The translations under genes and the position numbers were made by a program. This document shows, in pieces, positions 8,036-16,681 of a DNA stretch of 64,000 nt (the first letter of the stretch is position 1; every line of letters starts with the position of its first letter). The notes below the pieces were generated by a model. That model was not told the DNA's origin. It saw only the letters and a list, made by a program, of their open reading frames with translations, and did not search any database. The stretch is from Gallaecimonas sp045291545 (GTDB taxonomy: Bacteria; Pseudomonadota; Gammaproteobacteria; Enterobacterales; Gallaecimonadaceae): assembly GCF_045291545.1 (NCBI RefSeq), contig NZ_CP149514.1:62001-126000 (forward strand), given 5' to 3'.

Positions 8036-10114
8036 TCAGGCGTTGGCGTAGCTTTCTCTGCCGGCCAGCCAGCGCTGTATCAGGGCTTGTGCCTGCTCTG
8101 GGTGCTGGCGCAGCATTTGCGCCGCCAGTTGTTGCACCTTCGGCAGCAGGTGGGCGTCACGGTTAAGGTCGGCAATGCGCAGCTCGGCAATACCGGTTTG
8201 GCGGGTGCCCAGTAATTCACCGGGGCCACGGATTTCCAGGTCGCGCTGGGCAATGACGAAGCCGTCGTTAGAATCGCGCAGCACTCCCAGCCGGGCTGTG
8301 GCACTGGCTGACAACGGGGCGTGGTAGAGCAGCACACAGTGCGATGCCACGGCGCCACGGCCGACCCGGCCCCGCAGCTGGTGTAATTGCGCCAGCCCCA
8401 GCCGCTCAGGGTTTTCGATGATCATCAACGAGGCGTTGGGTACATCCACGCCCACCTCGATGACCGTGGTGGCCACCAGTAACTGCAGGACACCGGCTTT
8501 AAAGGCTTGCATCACCTGCTGTTTCTCATCGGCCTTCATACGGCCATGCACCAGCCCTATCTGTAGTGCCGGCAATGCTGCCTGTAGCGCCGTAGCGGTG
8601 GCTTCGGCGGCCTGGGCTTCCAGTACCTCGGATTCTTCTACCAGAGTACAGACCCAGTAGGCCTGTCGGCCCTGCTCACAGGCGCTGCGCACTCGTTCGA
8701 TGACGTCCTGGCGGCGGCTGTCGGGAACGGCCACCGTGGTGACCGGCGTACGGCCGGGGGGCAGTTCGTCAATGACCGAGGTATCCAGATCAGCGTAAGC
8801 GGCCATGGCCAGCGTACGGGGAATGGGAGTGGCGGTCATGATCAGCTGATGTGGGTAGTGTTGGCCCTGGCGGCCCTTTTCCCGCAGGGTCAGGCGCTGA
8901 TGCACACCAAAGCGGTGTTGTTCATCGATGATCACCAGTGCCAGGTTGGCAAAGCTGACTTCGGCCTGGAACAGCGCATGGGTGCCGACGACCAGCTGGC
9001 TCTGGCCGCTGGCCATCTCTGCCAGTGCCTGGGCGCGGGCCTTGGCTTTTTGTTTTCCGGCCAACCAGGTGACTCGCAGGCCGAGTGGTTCGAGCCACTG
9101 GGTAAAACTTAGGGCGTGTTGCTCGGCCAGCAGTTCGGTGGGGGCCATCAGTGCCACTTGGTAGCCGTTACTGATGGCGCGCAAAGCCGCCAGTGCCGCC
9201 ACCAGTGTCTTACCGGCGCCAACATCGCCCTGCACTAGGCGCATCATGGGTTTGGGTAACGCCAGGTCATGGTAAATGTCGGTGCAGACCCGGTTCTGGG
9301 CGCCAGTTGGCTGATAAGGCAGAGCGGCCAGAAAGCGGCTTTCCAGATCGCCCTTGCTGTGCATGGCAATGGCCTGATGGTGCTGGTGGCTGGCGCGCAA
9401 TTGCAGCAGTGACAGTTGTTGCGCCAGCAGTTCTTCCATGGCGAGGCGTTGTTGTGCCGGGTGCTGGCCCGTTTCGAGCATCTCCAGAGATACATCCGGC
9501 GGTGGCCGATGTACCAGCATGAGCGATTCGGCCAAGCCCAGTTTATGCGGGTTCAGCAGGGGGGGGATCAGCTCAGGTAGTGAACTCGACAGGTAATCCA
9601 GCCCTTGGTCAATGACATTGCGCAGGGTCTGCTGGCGCAGCCCTTCGGTGGTCGGGTAGACCGGTGTCAGGCTGTCGGCCAGCGTGGGCGTATCGTCATC
9701 GCCTAGCAGTTGGTACTCGGGGTGAATCATTTCAATGCGGGCTTTACCGGCGCGCACTTCGCCAAAAGCCCGCAGGCGTTTGCCATTAGCCAGGTTATTT
9801 TTCTGGGCGGCACTGAAATTAAAAAAGCGCAGGGTCGCGGTGGCGCTGCCGTCACTCACCTGAACCACCAACATGCGGCGCCGGCCATAGACAATTTCGC
9901 TGCTCAGTACCTGAGCGACGATGGCAATGTGCATGCCCGGTAACAGATCAGCAATGGCGCAAACGCGGGTGCGGTCTTCATAGCGCAGCGGCAGGTGGAA
10001 CCACAAATCAGGCACCGTTTTCAGCCCCAACTTGACCATCTTCTCAGCCACTTTCGGGCCGACCCCTTTGAGGGCACTGACCGGGGTGCTGAGGCCCAGC
10101 GCTGGCGCGCTCAT
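8036..10114 (-). CDS. recG: ATP-dependent DNA helicase RecG
   Basis: A 692-residue branch-migration helicase that remodels stalled forks and Holliday junctions. The N-terminal wedge/OB domain (to ~260, opening TPVSALKGVGPKVAEKM) precedes two RecA-like lobes. These carry Walker A GDVGAGKT (~295), DEQH box IIDEQHRFG (~396), motif III TATPIPRTL and motif VI QLRGRVGRG. The start is placed at the ATG at 10114, which overlaps the trmH stop (TGATG); the frame is open to 10141, but the extension has no family match. It is last in the gmk-rpoZ-spoT-trmH-recG order known from enterobacteria. Confidence 0.95.
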   Translation of the reverse strand: MSAPALGLSTPVSALKGVGPKVAEKMVKLGLKTVPDLWFHLPLRYEDRTRVCAIADLLPGMHIAIVAQVLSSEIVYGRRRMLVVQVSDGSATATLRFFNFSAAQKNNLANGKRLRAFGEVRAGKARIEMIHPEYQLLGDDDTPTLADSLTPVYPTTEGLRQQTLRNVIDQGLDYLSSSLPELIPPLLNPHKLGLAESLMLVHRPPPDVSLEMLETGQHPAQQRLAMEELLAQQLSLLQLRASHQHHQAIAMHSKGDLESRFLAALPYQPTGAQNRVCTDIYHDLALPKPMMRLVQGDVGAGKTLVAALAALRAISNGYQVALMAPTELLAEQHALSFTQWLEPLGLRVTWLAGKQKAKARAQALAEMASGQSQLVVGTHALFQAEVSFANLALVIIDEQHRFGVHQRLTLREKGRQGQHYPHQLIMTATPIPRTLAMAAYADLDTSVIDELPPGRTPVTTVAVPDSRRQDVIERVRSACEQGRQAYWVCTLVEESEVLEAQAAEATATALQAALPALQIGLVHGRMKADEKQQVMQAFKAGVLQLLVATTVIEVGVDVPNASLMIIENPERLGLAQLHQLRGRVGRGAVASHCVLLYHAPLSASATARLGVLRDSNDGFVIAQRDLEIRGPGELLGTRQTGIAELRIADLNRDAHLLPKVQQLAAQMLRQHPEQAQALIQRWLAGRESYANA

Positions 10115-10797
10115 CAGGCCCCCGAGCGCATCGCTTGCCACCAGGCGTCGCTGGCCTGTACGTCACCTTGAGGGCTGATGCCGGGGTAGGGCAGCTGCTT
10201 GCGGCGGCACTGACGGGCCAATTGCGGGTAGCCGCGCTCAAAGAGGATGCGCTGGCGCTCTGCTGCGGCTAGCCGGGGGTGCTCATAAAAGCCGGCCAGT
10301 TGCCGCTGGCGTTGGGCTTCGAAGAGGATCAGGGCGCTGGCCACAGAGACATTTAAAGACTGCACCATACCCACCATCGGCACCATGATGTGGTGGTCGG
10401 CCAAATCAAGGGCTTGCTGGCTGATGCCTTCAAGCTCCTGGCCAACCAGCAACGCAGTGGGCCGGGTGTAGTCGATATCGCGAAAGTCTCGGGCACTGTC
10501 TGACAAATGGGTAGCCACCAGCTGCATGCCTTGCTGGCGCAGCGTTGTTACGGCGCTGGCAATATCGCGATGGCGGTTTACCTTGACCCAGTTGAGGCTG
10601 CCGCCGGCAGTATGTGGGCGTAACCGCACCCCTTCTTTGGGAAAGACTGCATGTACTTGGTGAATGCCAACGGCATCGGCAGTACGCACCACAGCACTGA
10701 GGTTGTGGGCCTTGTGTACCTGATCCATGCACAGGGTCAGATCCGGCTGGCGGCGGTTCAGCACGTCATTGATACGCGCCAGGCGTTCCGGGCTCAT
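10114..10797 (-). CDS. trmH: tRNA (guanosine(18)-2'-O)-methyltransferase TrmH
   Basis: A 227-residue SPOUT methyltransferase that forms Gm18 in tRNA. The three SpoU motifs are present: VHKAHNLSAVVRTADAVG (motif 1, with the N and R residues), TALLVGQELEGIS (motif 2) and VPMVGMVQSLNVSVASAL (motif 3 at the knot). The start codon overlaps the spoT stop by one base, and its stop overlaps the recG start, so the three genes are translationally coupled. The basic C-terminal extension matches TrmH rather than TrmJ or TrmL. Confidence 0.95.
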   Translation of the reverse strand: MSPERLARINDVLNRRQPDLTLCMDQVHKAHNLSAVVRTADAVGIHQVHAVFPKEGVRLRPHTAGGSLNWVKVNRHRDIASAVTTLRQQGMQLVATHLSDSARDFRDIDYTRPTALLVGQELEGISQQALDLADHHIMVPMVGMVQSLNVSVASALILFEAQRQRQLAGFYEHPRLAAAERQRILFERGYPQLARQCRRKQLPYPGISPQGDVQASDAWWQAMRSGA

Positions 10798-12923
10798 CAG
10801 CGTTTTACCCGTGCCACCTTGACCACTTCCGGCACTTTGCGAATACGGCGCATGACATTGGCCAGATGCACCCGGTTATGGGTGGTCAACTGCACGTAAA
10901 TTGCGTAGAGGCGGCTGTCACGTTCCTCGGTGCTGAGGTTCTGGATACTGGCACCGGCACTGCTGATGGCAGACGTGAGGGTAGCCAGGGCGCCCTGATG
11001 GTTAAGAATGTCCACCCGTACCTCAGTGATAAATTCGCCATCAATGCCATCTTCCCATTGCACCGGAATGTAGCGCAGCGGGTCGGACTGGTAACCGGTG
11101 ATATTGCCGCATGACTCCTGATGCACCACCAGACCCTTGCCTGGGCTCATGTGCGCCACGATAGGATCACCGGGGATCGGCCGGCAGCATTTGGCAAAGC
11201 TGATCAGCATCCCTTCGGCGCCGCGAATAGGTAACTTATTACGGCCACTGGCCGAGGGCTTTTTACTGATATCTTCCTCACCGCCCATGCCTTCCAGGCG
11301 GCGGGCAATAACAATGCTCATGGCATTGCCGAGGCCAATATTGGCCAGCAAGTCGTCGAAGGTCGCACTTTGGGTGCTTTCCAGCACCTCCTTGACCCGG
11401 GCTTCGTCCAGCTTTGCAAAAGGCTTGCCGCCCAGCGCATGCTTGAGTAACCGCCGGCCAAGGGCAATGGCTTCTTCTGACTTGAGCAGTTTTAGGTGCG
11501 AACGGATCTTGGCGCGGGCTTTGGATGTCACCACAAAATTCAGCCAGGCAGCATTGGGGCGGGCACCGGGGCTGGTAATTATCTCAACCGTCTGGCCATT
11601 TTCCAGCGCCATGGACAGCGGATACGGCTGGCGGTCGACCCGGGCACCAACACAGCTATGGCCAACATCGGTATGCACGGCATAGGCGAAATCCACCGGT
11701 GTAGCACCGGCCGGCAGTTCGAGAATGCGGCCATCGGGAGTGAACACGTAGATTTCGTCAGGGAACAGGTCAGTTTTGACGTTTTCGATAAACTCGAAGG
11801 AGTTGCCGGCACTTTGCTGCAGATCCAGCAGGCTTTGCATCCAGCGCCGGGCCCGCACCTGAGCGGTAGTGCCAGCGTTCTCGCCATCCTGCTTGTAGAG
11901 CCAGTGCGCGGCAACACCGCGGTCAGCCATCAGATCCATGTCTTCGGTACGGATCTGAATTTCCACCGGCACCCCGTGTGGCCCCACTAATGTGGTGTGT
12001 AACGACTGGTAGCCGTTGGCCTTGGGAATGGCAATGTAATCTTTAAAACGGCCGGGCTTGGGTTTGTAGAGGTTGTGCATGGCCCCCAGCACCCGGTAGC
12101 AGGTGTCGAGGTCTTTGACGACGATGCGAAAGGCAATGATGTCCATCACCTCATGGAACTGCAGTTCCTTGTTACGCATCTTGTTGTACAGCGAATAGAG
12201 GTGTTTTTCCCGGCCCTGCACATCGCCACTGATATGCTGTTCCTCAAGCCGCCCGACAATGGCGTTTTTGATGTTATCCATCAATTGCTTGCGGTTACCG
12301 GTGGCGCGTTTTACCGACTCGCGCAGCACCCGCTGGCGCATCGGATGCAGTGCTTCAAAGCCGAGATCTTCAAGCTCGTTCTTGATGTTATGAATACCCA
12401 GGCGGCTAGCCAGCGGCGCGTAAATTTCCAGGGTTTCCCGGGCGATACGGCGCTTTTTATCCGGCCGCAGGGCGCCGAGGGTACGCATGTTATGGGTGCG
12501 GTCAGCGAGCTTGATGAGGATGACGCGAATGTCCTGGGTCATCGCCAGGATCATTTTTCGAAAGTTCTCGGCTTGTGCTTCTTGGCGGGAATTGAACTGG
12601 ATTTTATCCAGTTTCGATACCCCTTCGACCAGCTCGGCAACCGGATCGCCGAATTGTTCGGCGATCTGTTCTTTGCTGACCGGGGTATCTTCAATAGTGT
12701 CGTGCATCAGGGCGGCGCACAGGGTCTCATGATCCAGGTGCATATCCGCCAGGATGCCCGTTACCGCCACGGGGTGGGTGATGTAGGGCTCGCCGGATGA
12801 ACGGCTCTGGCCGTCATGGGCATCGCGGGCCAGAATATAGGCCTGCCTGATGAGTTCAACCTGCTCGCTGTCCAGATAACTGGCCAGCCGTTCCTTCAAG
12901 CCCTCAAACAGATACACAGCCAC
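10797..12923 (-). CDS. spoT: Bifunctional (p)ppGpp synthetase/hydrolase SpoT
   Basis: A 708-residue RelA/SpoT protein. The HD hydrolase domain is intact (HDTIEDT at ~74-80, then DRTHNMRTL), so ppGpp breakdown is expected. The synthetase domain follows (RFKDYIAIPKANGYQSLHTT), then the TGS domain (DEIYVFTPDGRILELPAGAT) and a C-terminal ACT domain (EVRVDILNHQGALATLT). An intact HD domain and its place after rpoZ identify SpoT rather than RelA. It is the central gene of the gmk-rpoZ-spoT-trmH-recG block. Confidence 0.96.
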   Translation of the reverse strand: MAVYLFEGLKERLASYLDSEQVELIRQAYILARDAHDGQSRSSGEPYITHPVAVTGILADMHLDHETLCAALMHDTIEDTPVSKEQIAEQFGDPVAELVEGVSKLDKIQFNSRQEAQAENFRKMILAMTQDIRVILIKLADRTHNMRTLGALRPDKKRRIARETLEIYAPLASRLGIHNIKNELEDLGFEALHPMRQRVLRESVKRATGNRKQLMDNIKNAIVGRLEEQHISGDVQGREKHLYSLYNKMRNKELQFHEVMDIIAFRIVVKDLDTCYRVLGAMHNLYKPKPGRFKDYIAIPKANGYQSLHTTLVGPHGVPVEIQIRTEDMDLMADRGVAAHWLYKQDGENAGTTAQVRARRWMQSLLDLQQSAGNSFEFIENVKTDLFPDEIYVFTPDGRILELPAGATPVDFAYAVHTDVGHSCVGARVDRQPYPLSMALENGQTVEIITSPGARPNAAWLNFVVTSKARAKIRSHLKLLKSEEAIALGRRLLKHALGGKPFAKLDEARVKEVLESTQSATFDDLLANIGLGNAMSIVIARRLEGMGGEEDISKKPSASGRNKLPIRGAEGMLISFAKCCRPIPGDPIVAHMSPGKGLVVHQESCGNITGYQSDPLRYIPVQWEDGIDGEFITEVRVDILNHQGALATLTSAISSAGASIQNLSTEERDSRLYAIYVQLTTHNRVHLANVMRRIRKVPEVVKVARVKR

Positions 12924-12938
12924 CCCTTGGTTGCAGGC

Positions 12939-13217
12939 TTATTCCTGATCAGGACTGTTGATGGCAGTCACGGCTGCCAGTTCGGCGGCTTCCTGTTCTT
13001 GGCGCATACGGGCATCTTCAGCGTCGAGCTTGGCAACGTCAATGAGGCCTTTTTCAATTTCCCGCAGGGCGATAACGGTCGCCTTGTCGTTTTCCGGGTC
13101 TACCAGAGTGTCTTTACCCTGAGTGGCAATTTGCCGGGCACGGCGGGCGGCCAGCAGGACTAAATCAAAACGGTTACCGACTTTATCGACGGCGTCTTCT
13201 ACGGTTACACGGGCCAT
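12939..13217 (-). CDS. rpoZ: RNA polymerase omega subunit RpoZ
   Basis: A 92-residue omega subunit. It begins MARVTVEDAVDKVGNRFDLV and continues with AARRARQI and NDKATVIALREIEKG, the conserved surface that wraps the beta-prime C-terminus. In enterobacteria omega forms one ppGpp binding site on the polymerase, in keeping with its neighbour spoT, 15 bases downstream. Length and sequence are fully typical. Confidence 0.96.
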   Translation of the reverse strand: MARVTVEDAVDKVGNRFDLVLLAARRARQIATQGKDTLVDPENDKATVIALREIEKGLIDVAKLDAEDARMRQEQEAAELAAVTAINSPDQE

Positions 13218-13266
13218 TGGTGTCTCCCATCAGGCAAAACAGGGTTGCTAAAGGTAGCCTGCTAGT

Positions 13267-13896
13267 TTACTTAACCGCCAATAAGCCGTCCAGCAAAGAG
13301 CTGTGGGCCTGGCGCTGAATATCCAGCCGTTGTCGTGCGGCCAGCACAACGCTGTGCAGGGCACTGAGGGTCTGGGTAAAGTCGTCGTTCACCAGCAGGT
13401 AGTCGTATTCGTTGTAATGCGACATCTCGGATGTAGCTTCACTCATGCGCTTGGCGATGGTGTCAGCACTGTCCTGGCCACGGCCGACCAGGCGTCTTTC
13501 CAGTTCTTCACGGCTCGGGGGCAAAATAAACACGCCGATGGCTTCGGGCATCATTGCCCGTACCTGGCGGGCGCCCTGCCAGTCAATGTCGAGAAAGACA
13601 TCAATACCCTGGGTCAGCTGCTGTTCCACTGCCAGCCGCGAGGTGCCGTAGAAATTGCCAAATACCTCGGCCCACTCGAAAAAGGCGTTGTCATTGATAA
13701 GCGTCTGAAACTGCTCAGTGCTGACAAAGTGGTAGTGCTGGCCATCTTGCTCACCGGGACGCATGGCCCGGGTGGTGTGTGAAACCGACACCGCCAGGCT
13801 GCCGTCGCTACCATGATTGTCCAGTAGCGCCTTGATCAAGCTGGATTTTCCGGCACCGCTCGGGGCCGAGAGAATAAAGAGATTACCGCGTCGCAT
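13267..13896 (-). CDS. gmk: Guanylate kinase Gmk
   Basis: Phosphorylates GMP to GDP with ATP. The ATG at 13896 gives 209 residues beginning MRRGNLFILSAPSGAGKSSL, matching E. coli Gmk in start and length; the open frame to 13932 is a non-family extension. The P-loop SAPSGAGKSS is at ~9-18. The GMP-binding HTTRAMRPGEQDGQHYHFV and DIDWQGARQV are present. It heads the rpoZ-spoT-trmH-recG series but is separated from rpoZ by about 50 bases. Confidence 0.95.
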   Translation of the reverse strand: MRRGNLFILSAPSGAGKSSLIKALLDNHGSDGSLAVSVSHTTRAMRPGEQDGQHYHFVSTEQFQTLINDNAFFEWAEVFGNFYGTSRLAVEQQLTQGIDVFLDIDWQGARQVRAMMPEAIGVFILPPSREELERRLVGRGQDSADTIAKRMSEATSEMSHYNEYDYLLVNDDFTQTLSALHSVVLAARQRLDIQRQAHSSLLDGLLAVK

Positions 13897-13956
13897 GGTG
13901 TCTGGCTGCTCGTAAAAAGGCCATTCTAGCAAGGCCGGGCGGCTTTGGCAGCCGCC

Positions 13957-15504
13957 TCAGTGGCCTGGCCCCCCGGAGGAAAAGGGTGGCCGGGCAAACC
14001 AGATCACCACGGTGATGGCCAGGAATATCAGCCCGAACAGCCAGAAAATGTCATTGAGCGCCAGGGTCTGGGCCTGCAGGTTGACGCTCTGGTTGATGGC
14101 GGCCAGTGCCGGTTTGCCCGTCAGGCCTACCTGCTGCATGCCCTGTAACGCCTGTTCTGTGGCGACGGCGCCAGGCTGCACGTGTTCTGCCAGGCGGGCA
14201 TGGTGAAAGGTGCTGCGATGCTCATACAAGGTGGTGGTCACCGCCGTTGCGACTGACCCGGCCAGGGTTCGGAAAAAGTTGGATAGCCCGGAAGCCGAGG
14301 CAATGCGGTCATCCGCCAGGCCGGAGAGAATGATCTGGTTAACCGGCACAAAAAACATGGCAATACCAAAGCCCATGATCAACCGTGGTTCTGCTACGTG
14401 CATGAAGTTCATGGTGGTGCTGCTGGTCGCCATCCAGAACGACGAAATGGCAAAAATGCCGAATCCCAGGGTATTGAGCACCCGCAGGTCAAACTTGTGT
14501 TGGTTGGCGCCGATGAGCGGTGACATAAAAATCGCTGCAAAGCCCACCGGAGCCACCGCAAATCCCGCCCAGGTGGCGGTATAACCCATGGTGGTTTGTA
14601 GCCAGGTGGGCAACACCACAGTGCCACCAAAAAAGGCAAACATCCCCAGTGACAGACAAATCACGCCAACCAGAAAGTTGCGCTGCTTGAGCAGGCTGAG
14701 GTCGACAACCGGGTTGTCGTGCATCAGTTCCCAGGCAATCAGAAAAGTTATACAGACCACCGCCAGTATCGCCAGGGTGATGATCAGCGGCGACGAGAAC
14801 CAGTCCTTGTCGTTACCGTTATCGAGCATGAACTGTAGTGAGCCGACACCGACGGTAAGCAGCATCAGGCCGATGGCATCAATGGGTTTGTGCTCGGTTT
14901 TGGTTTCCCGCTGGCGCAGCAGTGTGAAGGTAATGAGCAGCGCGAAAATGCCCACTGGCACATTGATGTAAAAAATCCACGGCCAGGAGATGTTGTCGGT
15001 GATCCAGCCGCCGAGAATGGGCCCAAATACCGGCGCGATGACCACCATCATCACCCACATGGCCAGGGCGATAGGCCGCCGCTCTGGCGGGTAGTTGTTT
15101 AGCAGCAGGGTCTGCGACAACGGCACCATGGGCCCAGACACAGCTCCTTGCAGCAGCCGGAAAAAAATCAGCATATCCATGCTGCGCGACAACCCGCACA
15201 GGAACGAAAACAGCACGAACAGGCCCACTGACCAGGCGAAGGTCTGCACCTCACCAAAACGCCGGGAGACCCAGCCGGTCAGCGGCTGCATGATGGCGCT
15301 GGCCAGCGAATAGGCACTGATGGCCATGGTGCCTTCCGAGGCACTGACGCCCACGTTACCGGCGATGGTGTGCACCGACACGTTGACGATGGAAATGTCT
15401 AACACCTCCATGAAGGTGGCCAGGGCCACCCCTGCTGTCAGCGCGATCAGCGGTGCGCCGCTCAGCGGCTGGCCGCTGAGCTGGCGGTTGAACAATTTAG
15501 TCAT
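13957..15504 (-). CDS. DHA2-family MFS drug exporter (EmrB-like)
   Basis: A 515-residue, 14-helix drug:H+ antiporter of the DHA2 family. The family motif C region and signature loops are visible (LDISIVNVSVHTIAGNVGVS in helix 1, LTGWVSRRFGEVQ as motif A, QGAVSGPMVPLSQTLL). The partner HlyD protein is encoded just upstream with an 8-base overlap, and the outer-membrane factor before that. Together they should form a tripartite pump expelling hydrophobic toxicants across both membranes. It is the last gene of the operon. Substrates cannot be read from sequence, and no regulator gene is adjacent. Confidence 0.92.
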   Translation of the reverse strand: MTKLFNRQLSGQPLSGAPLIALTAGVALATFMEVLDISIVNVSVHTIAGNVGVSASEGTMAISAYSLASAIMQPLTGWVSRRFGEVQTFAWSVGLFVLFSFLCGLSRSMDMLIFFRLLQGAVSGPMVPLSQTLLLNNYPPERRPIALAMWVMMVVIAPVFGPILGGWITDNISWPWIFYINVPVGIFALLITFTLLRQRETKTEHKPIDAIGLMLLTVGVGSLQFMLDNGNDKDWFSSPLIITLAILAVVCITFLIAWELMHDNPVVDLSLLKQRNFLVGVICLSLGMFAFFGGTVVLPTWLQTTMGYTATWAGFAVAPVGFAAIFMSPLIGANQHKFDLRVLNTLGFGIFAISSFWMATSSTTMNFMHVAEPRLIMGFGIAMFFVPVNQIILSGLADDRIASASGLSNFFRTLAGSVATAVTTTLYEHRSTFHHARLAEHVQPGAVATEQALQGMQQVGLTGKPALAAINQSVNLQAQTLALNDIFWLFGLIFLAITVVIWFARPPFSSGGPGH

Positions 15505-16681
15505 TGCTCACCAGGTTGGCGCTGATGATCTTGTCTGCTGCTGCTTCAGCCGCGCTGAGCTGGCCGTCGTAGATATTGGTGCTCATACCGGCATCATGTT
15601 CCGGCTGCTGCGCCAGGGCCACACCACTGCGGTCATGGGTATCAACGGTGACAGTAGTAGACAGCCCTAATTGCAGCGGCTTTTGCTGCAACTCCTTGGC
15701 AGCAATGGCAATACGCACCGGCAAACGCTGGATCACTTTGATCCAGTTGCCGGTGGCATTTTCTGCCGGCAACAGTGAGAACACACTGCCGGTACCGGCG
15801 GCCAGGCCTTGTACCGTGCCGTGGTAGGTCATGTCAGGGTGAGCATCTACCTGGATGGCCACCGGCTGCCCGACGCGAAGATGCGCAATGTCGGTTTCCT
15901 TGAAGTTGGCATCAATCCAGGTGTGTTGCAGCGGTACTATGGTCAGCAGGCTTTGCCCGGCCTGGATGTGCTGGCCTACCTGTACCCGCCGTTTCGCCAC
16001 ATAGCCGCTGACGGGCGCCACAATGGCCAGCCGCTGTTGGCTGACCCAAGCGTTGATAAAGGCTGCCCGGGCCTGTTGTACCGCCGGGAACTGGGCAATG
16101 GTCATGCCGTCTACCGCGACATGAGCGGCTTTGGCATGGGCCTTGGCTTCTGCAAAGGCGGCTTTGGCGGCTTCCATCTGGCGCCGGGCAGTGTCGACAT
16201 TTTCCCTGGCCGCCGCTTTGGCCGCCAGTAGTGGCTGGCGGCGAGCAAAGTCGGCTTTGGCGCGTTCATAAGCCGCCCGGCGCTGTGCTACCGCCGCATC
16301 GGCCTGTTTCGCCTGGGCTACCTGCGCCTGGGCCTGACGCACAGCCTGCGCCAAACCGGCCCGAGCTTTGTCCAGCGCCACCTGGCTGTCAACCGGGTCG
16401 AGCTTGACCAACAGCTGCCCCTTTTTCACCTGCTCGGTGTCGTCGGTGTAAACGGCCAGTACCGTGCCATGGGTACGTGACGAAACGCTGATCTGATTCC
16501 CTGTTACATAGGCGTCATCGGTTTCGGCCTGATAGGCCAGCACCAGCCGGTCATAGGCCAGCCAGGCGGCACCGATCAGCAGAAAAACCACAGCGATAAT
16601 GGCCAGAACCCGGCGCCGTTTGCCTTTGTTCTGTGGCGCGTCAGCGGCCTGGGAGTCCGAATGTTGTTGCTGCGCGGTCAT
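15497..16681 (-). CDS. HlyD/EmrA-family periplasmic adaptor of the efflux pump
   Basis: A 394-residue membrane fusion protein. A short cytoplasmic tail and one transmembrane helix (~24-46) lead to a biotinyl-lipoyl half (TDDAYVTGNQISVSSRTHGTV). An Ala-rich helical hairpin follows (~95-210, many KADFARRQPLL-type heptads), then the second lipoyl half (IVAPVSGYVAKRRVQVGQHI) and beta-barrel (TWIDANFKETDIAHLRVGQPV). The TDDAYV and NFKET motifs are typical of EmrA. It overlaps the genes before and after (4 and 8 bases), so all three are cotranslated. It links the DHA2 exporter to the outer-membrane channel. Confidence 0.93.
   Translation of the reverse strand: MTAQQQHSDSQAADAPQNKGKRRRVLAIIAVVFLLIGAAWLAYDRLVLAYQAETDDAYVTGNQISVSSRTHGTVLAVYTDDTEQVKKGQLLVKLDPVDSQVALDKARAGLAQAVRQAQAQVAQAKQADAAVAQRRAAYERAKADFARRQPLLAAKAAARENVDTARRQMEAAKAAFAEAKAHAKAAHVAVDGMTIAQFPAVQQARAAFINAWVSQQRLAIVAPVSGYVAKRRVQVGQHIQAGQSLLTIVPLQHTWIDANFKETDIAHLRVGQPVAIQVDAHPDMTYHGTVQGLAAGTGSVFSLLPAENATGNWIKVIQRLPVRIAIAAKELQQKPLQLGLSTTVTVDTHDRSGVALAQQPEHDAGMSTNIYDGQLSAAEAAADKIISANLVSND

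Noticed and set aside
12075..12800. A 241-codon open frame antisense to spoT
   Set aside because: Shadow of the conserved spoT frame; His/Gln-rich composition is typical of antisense reading.
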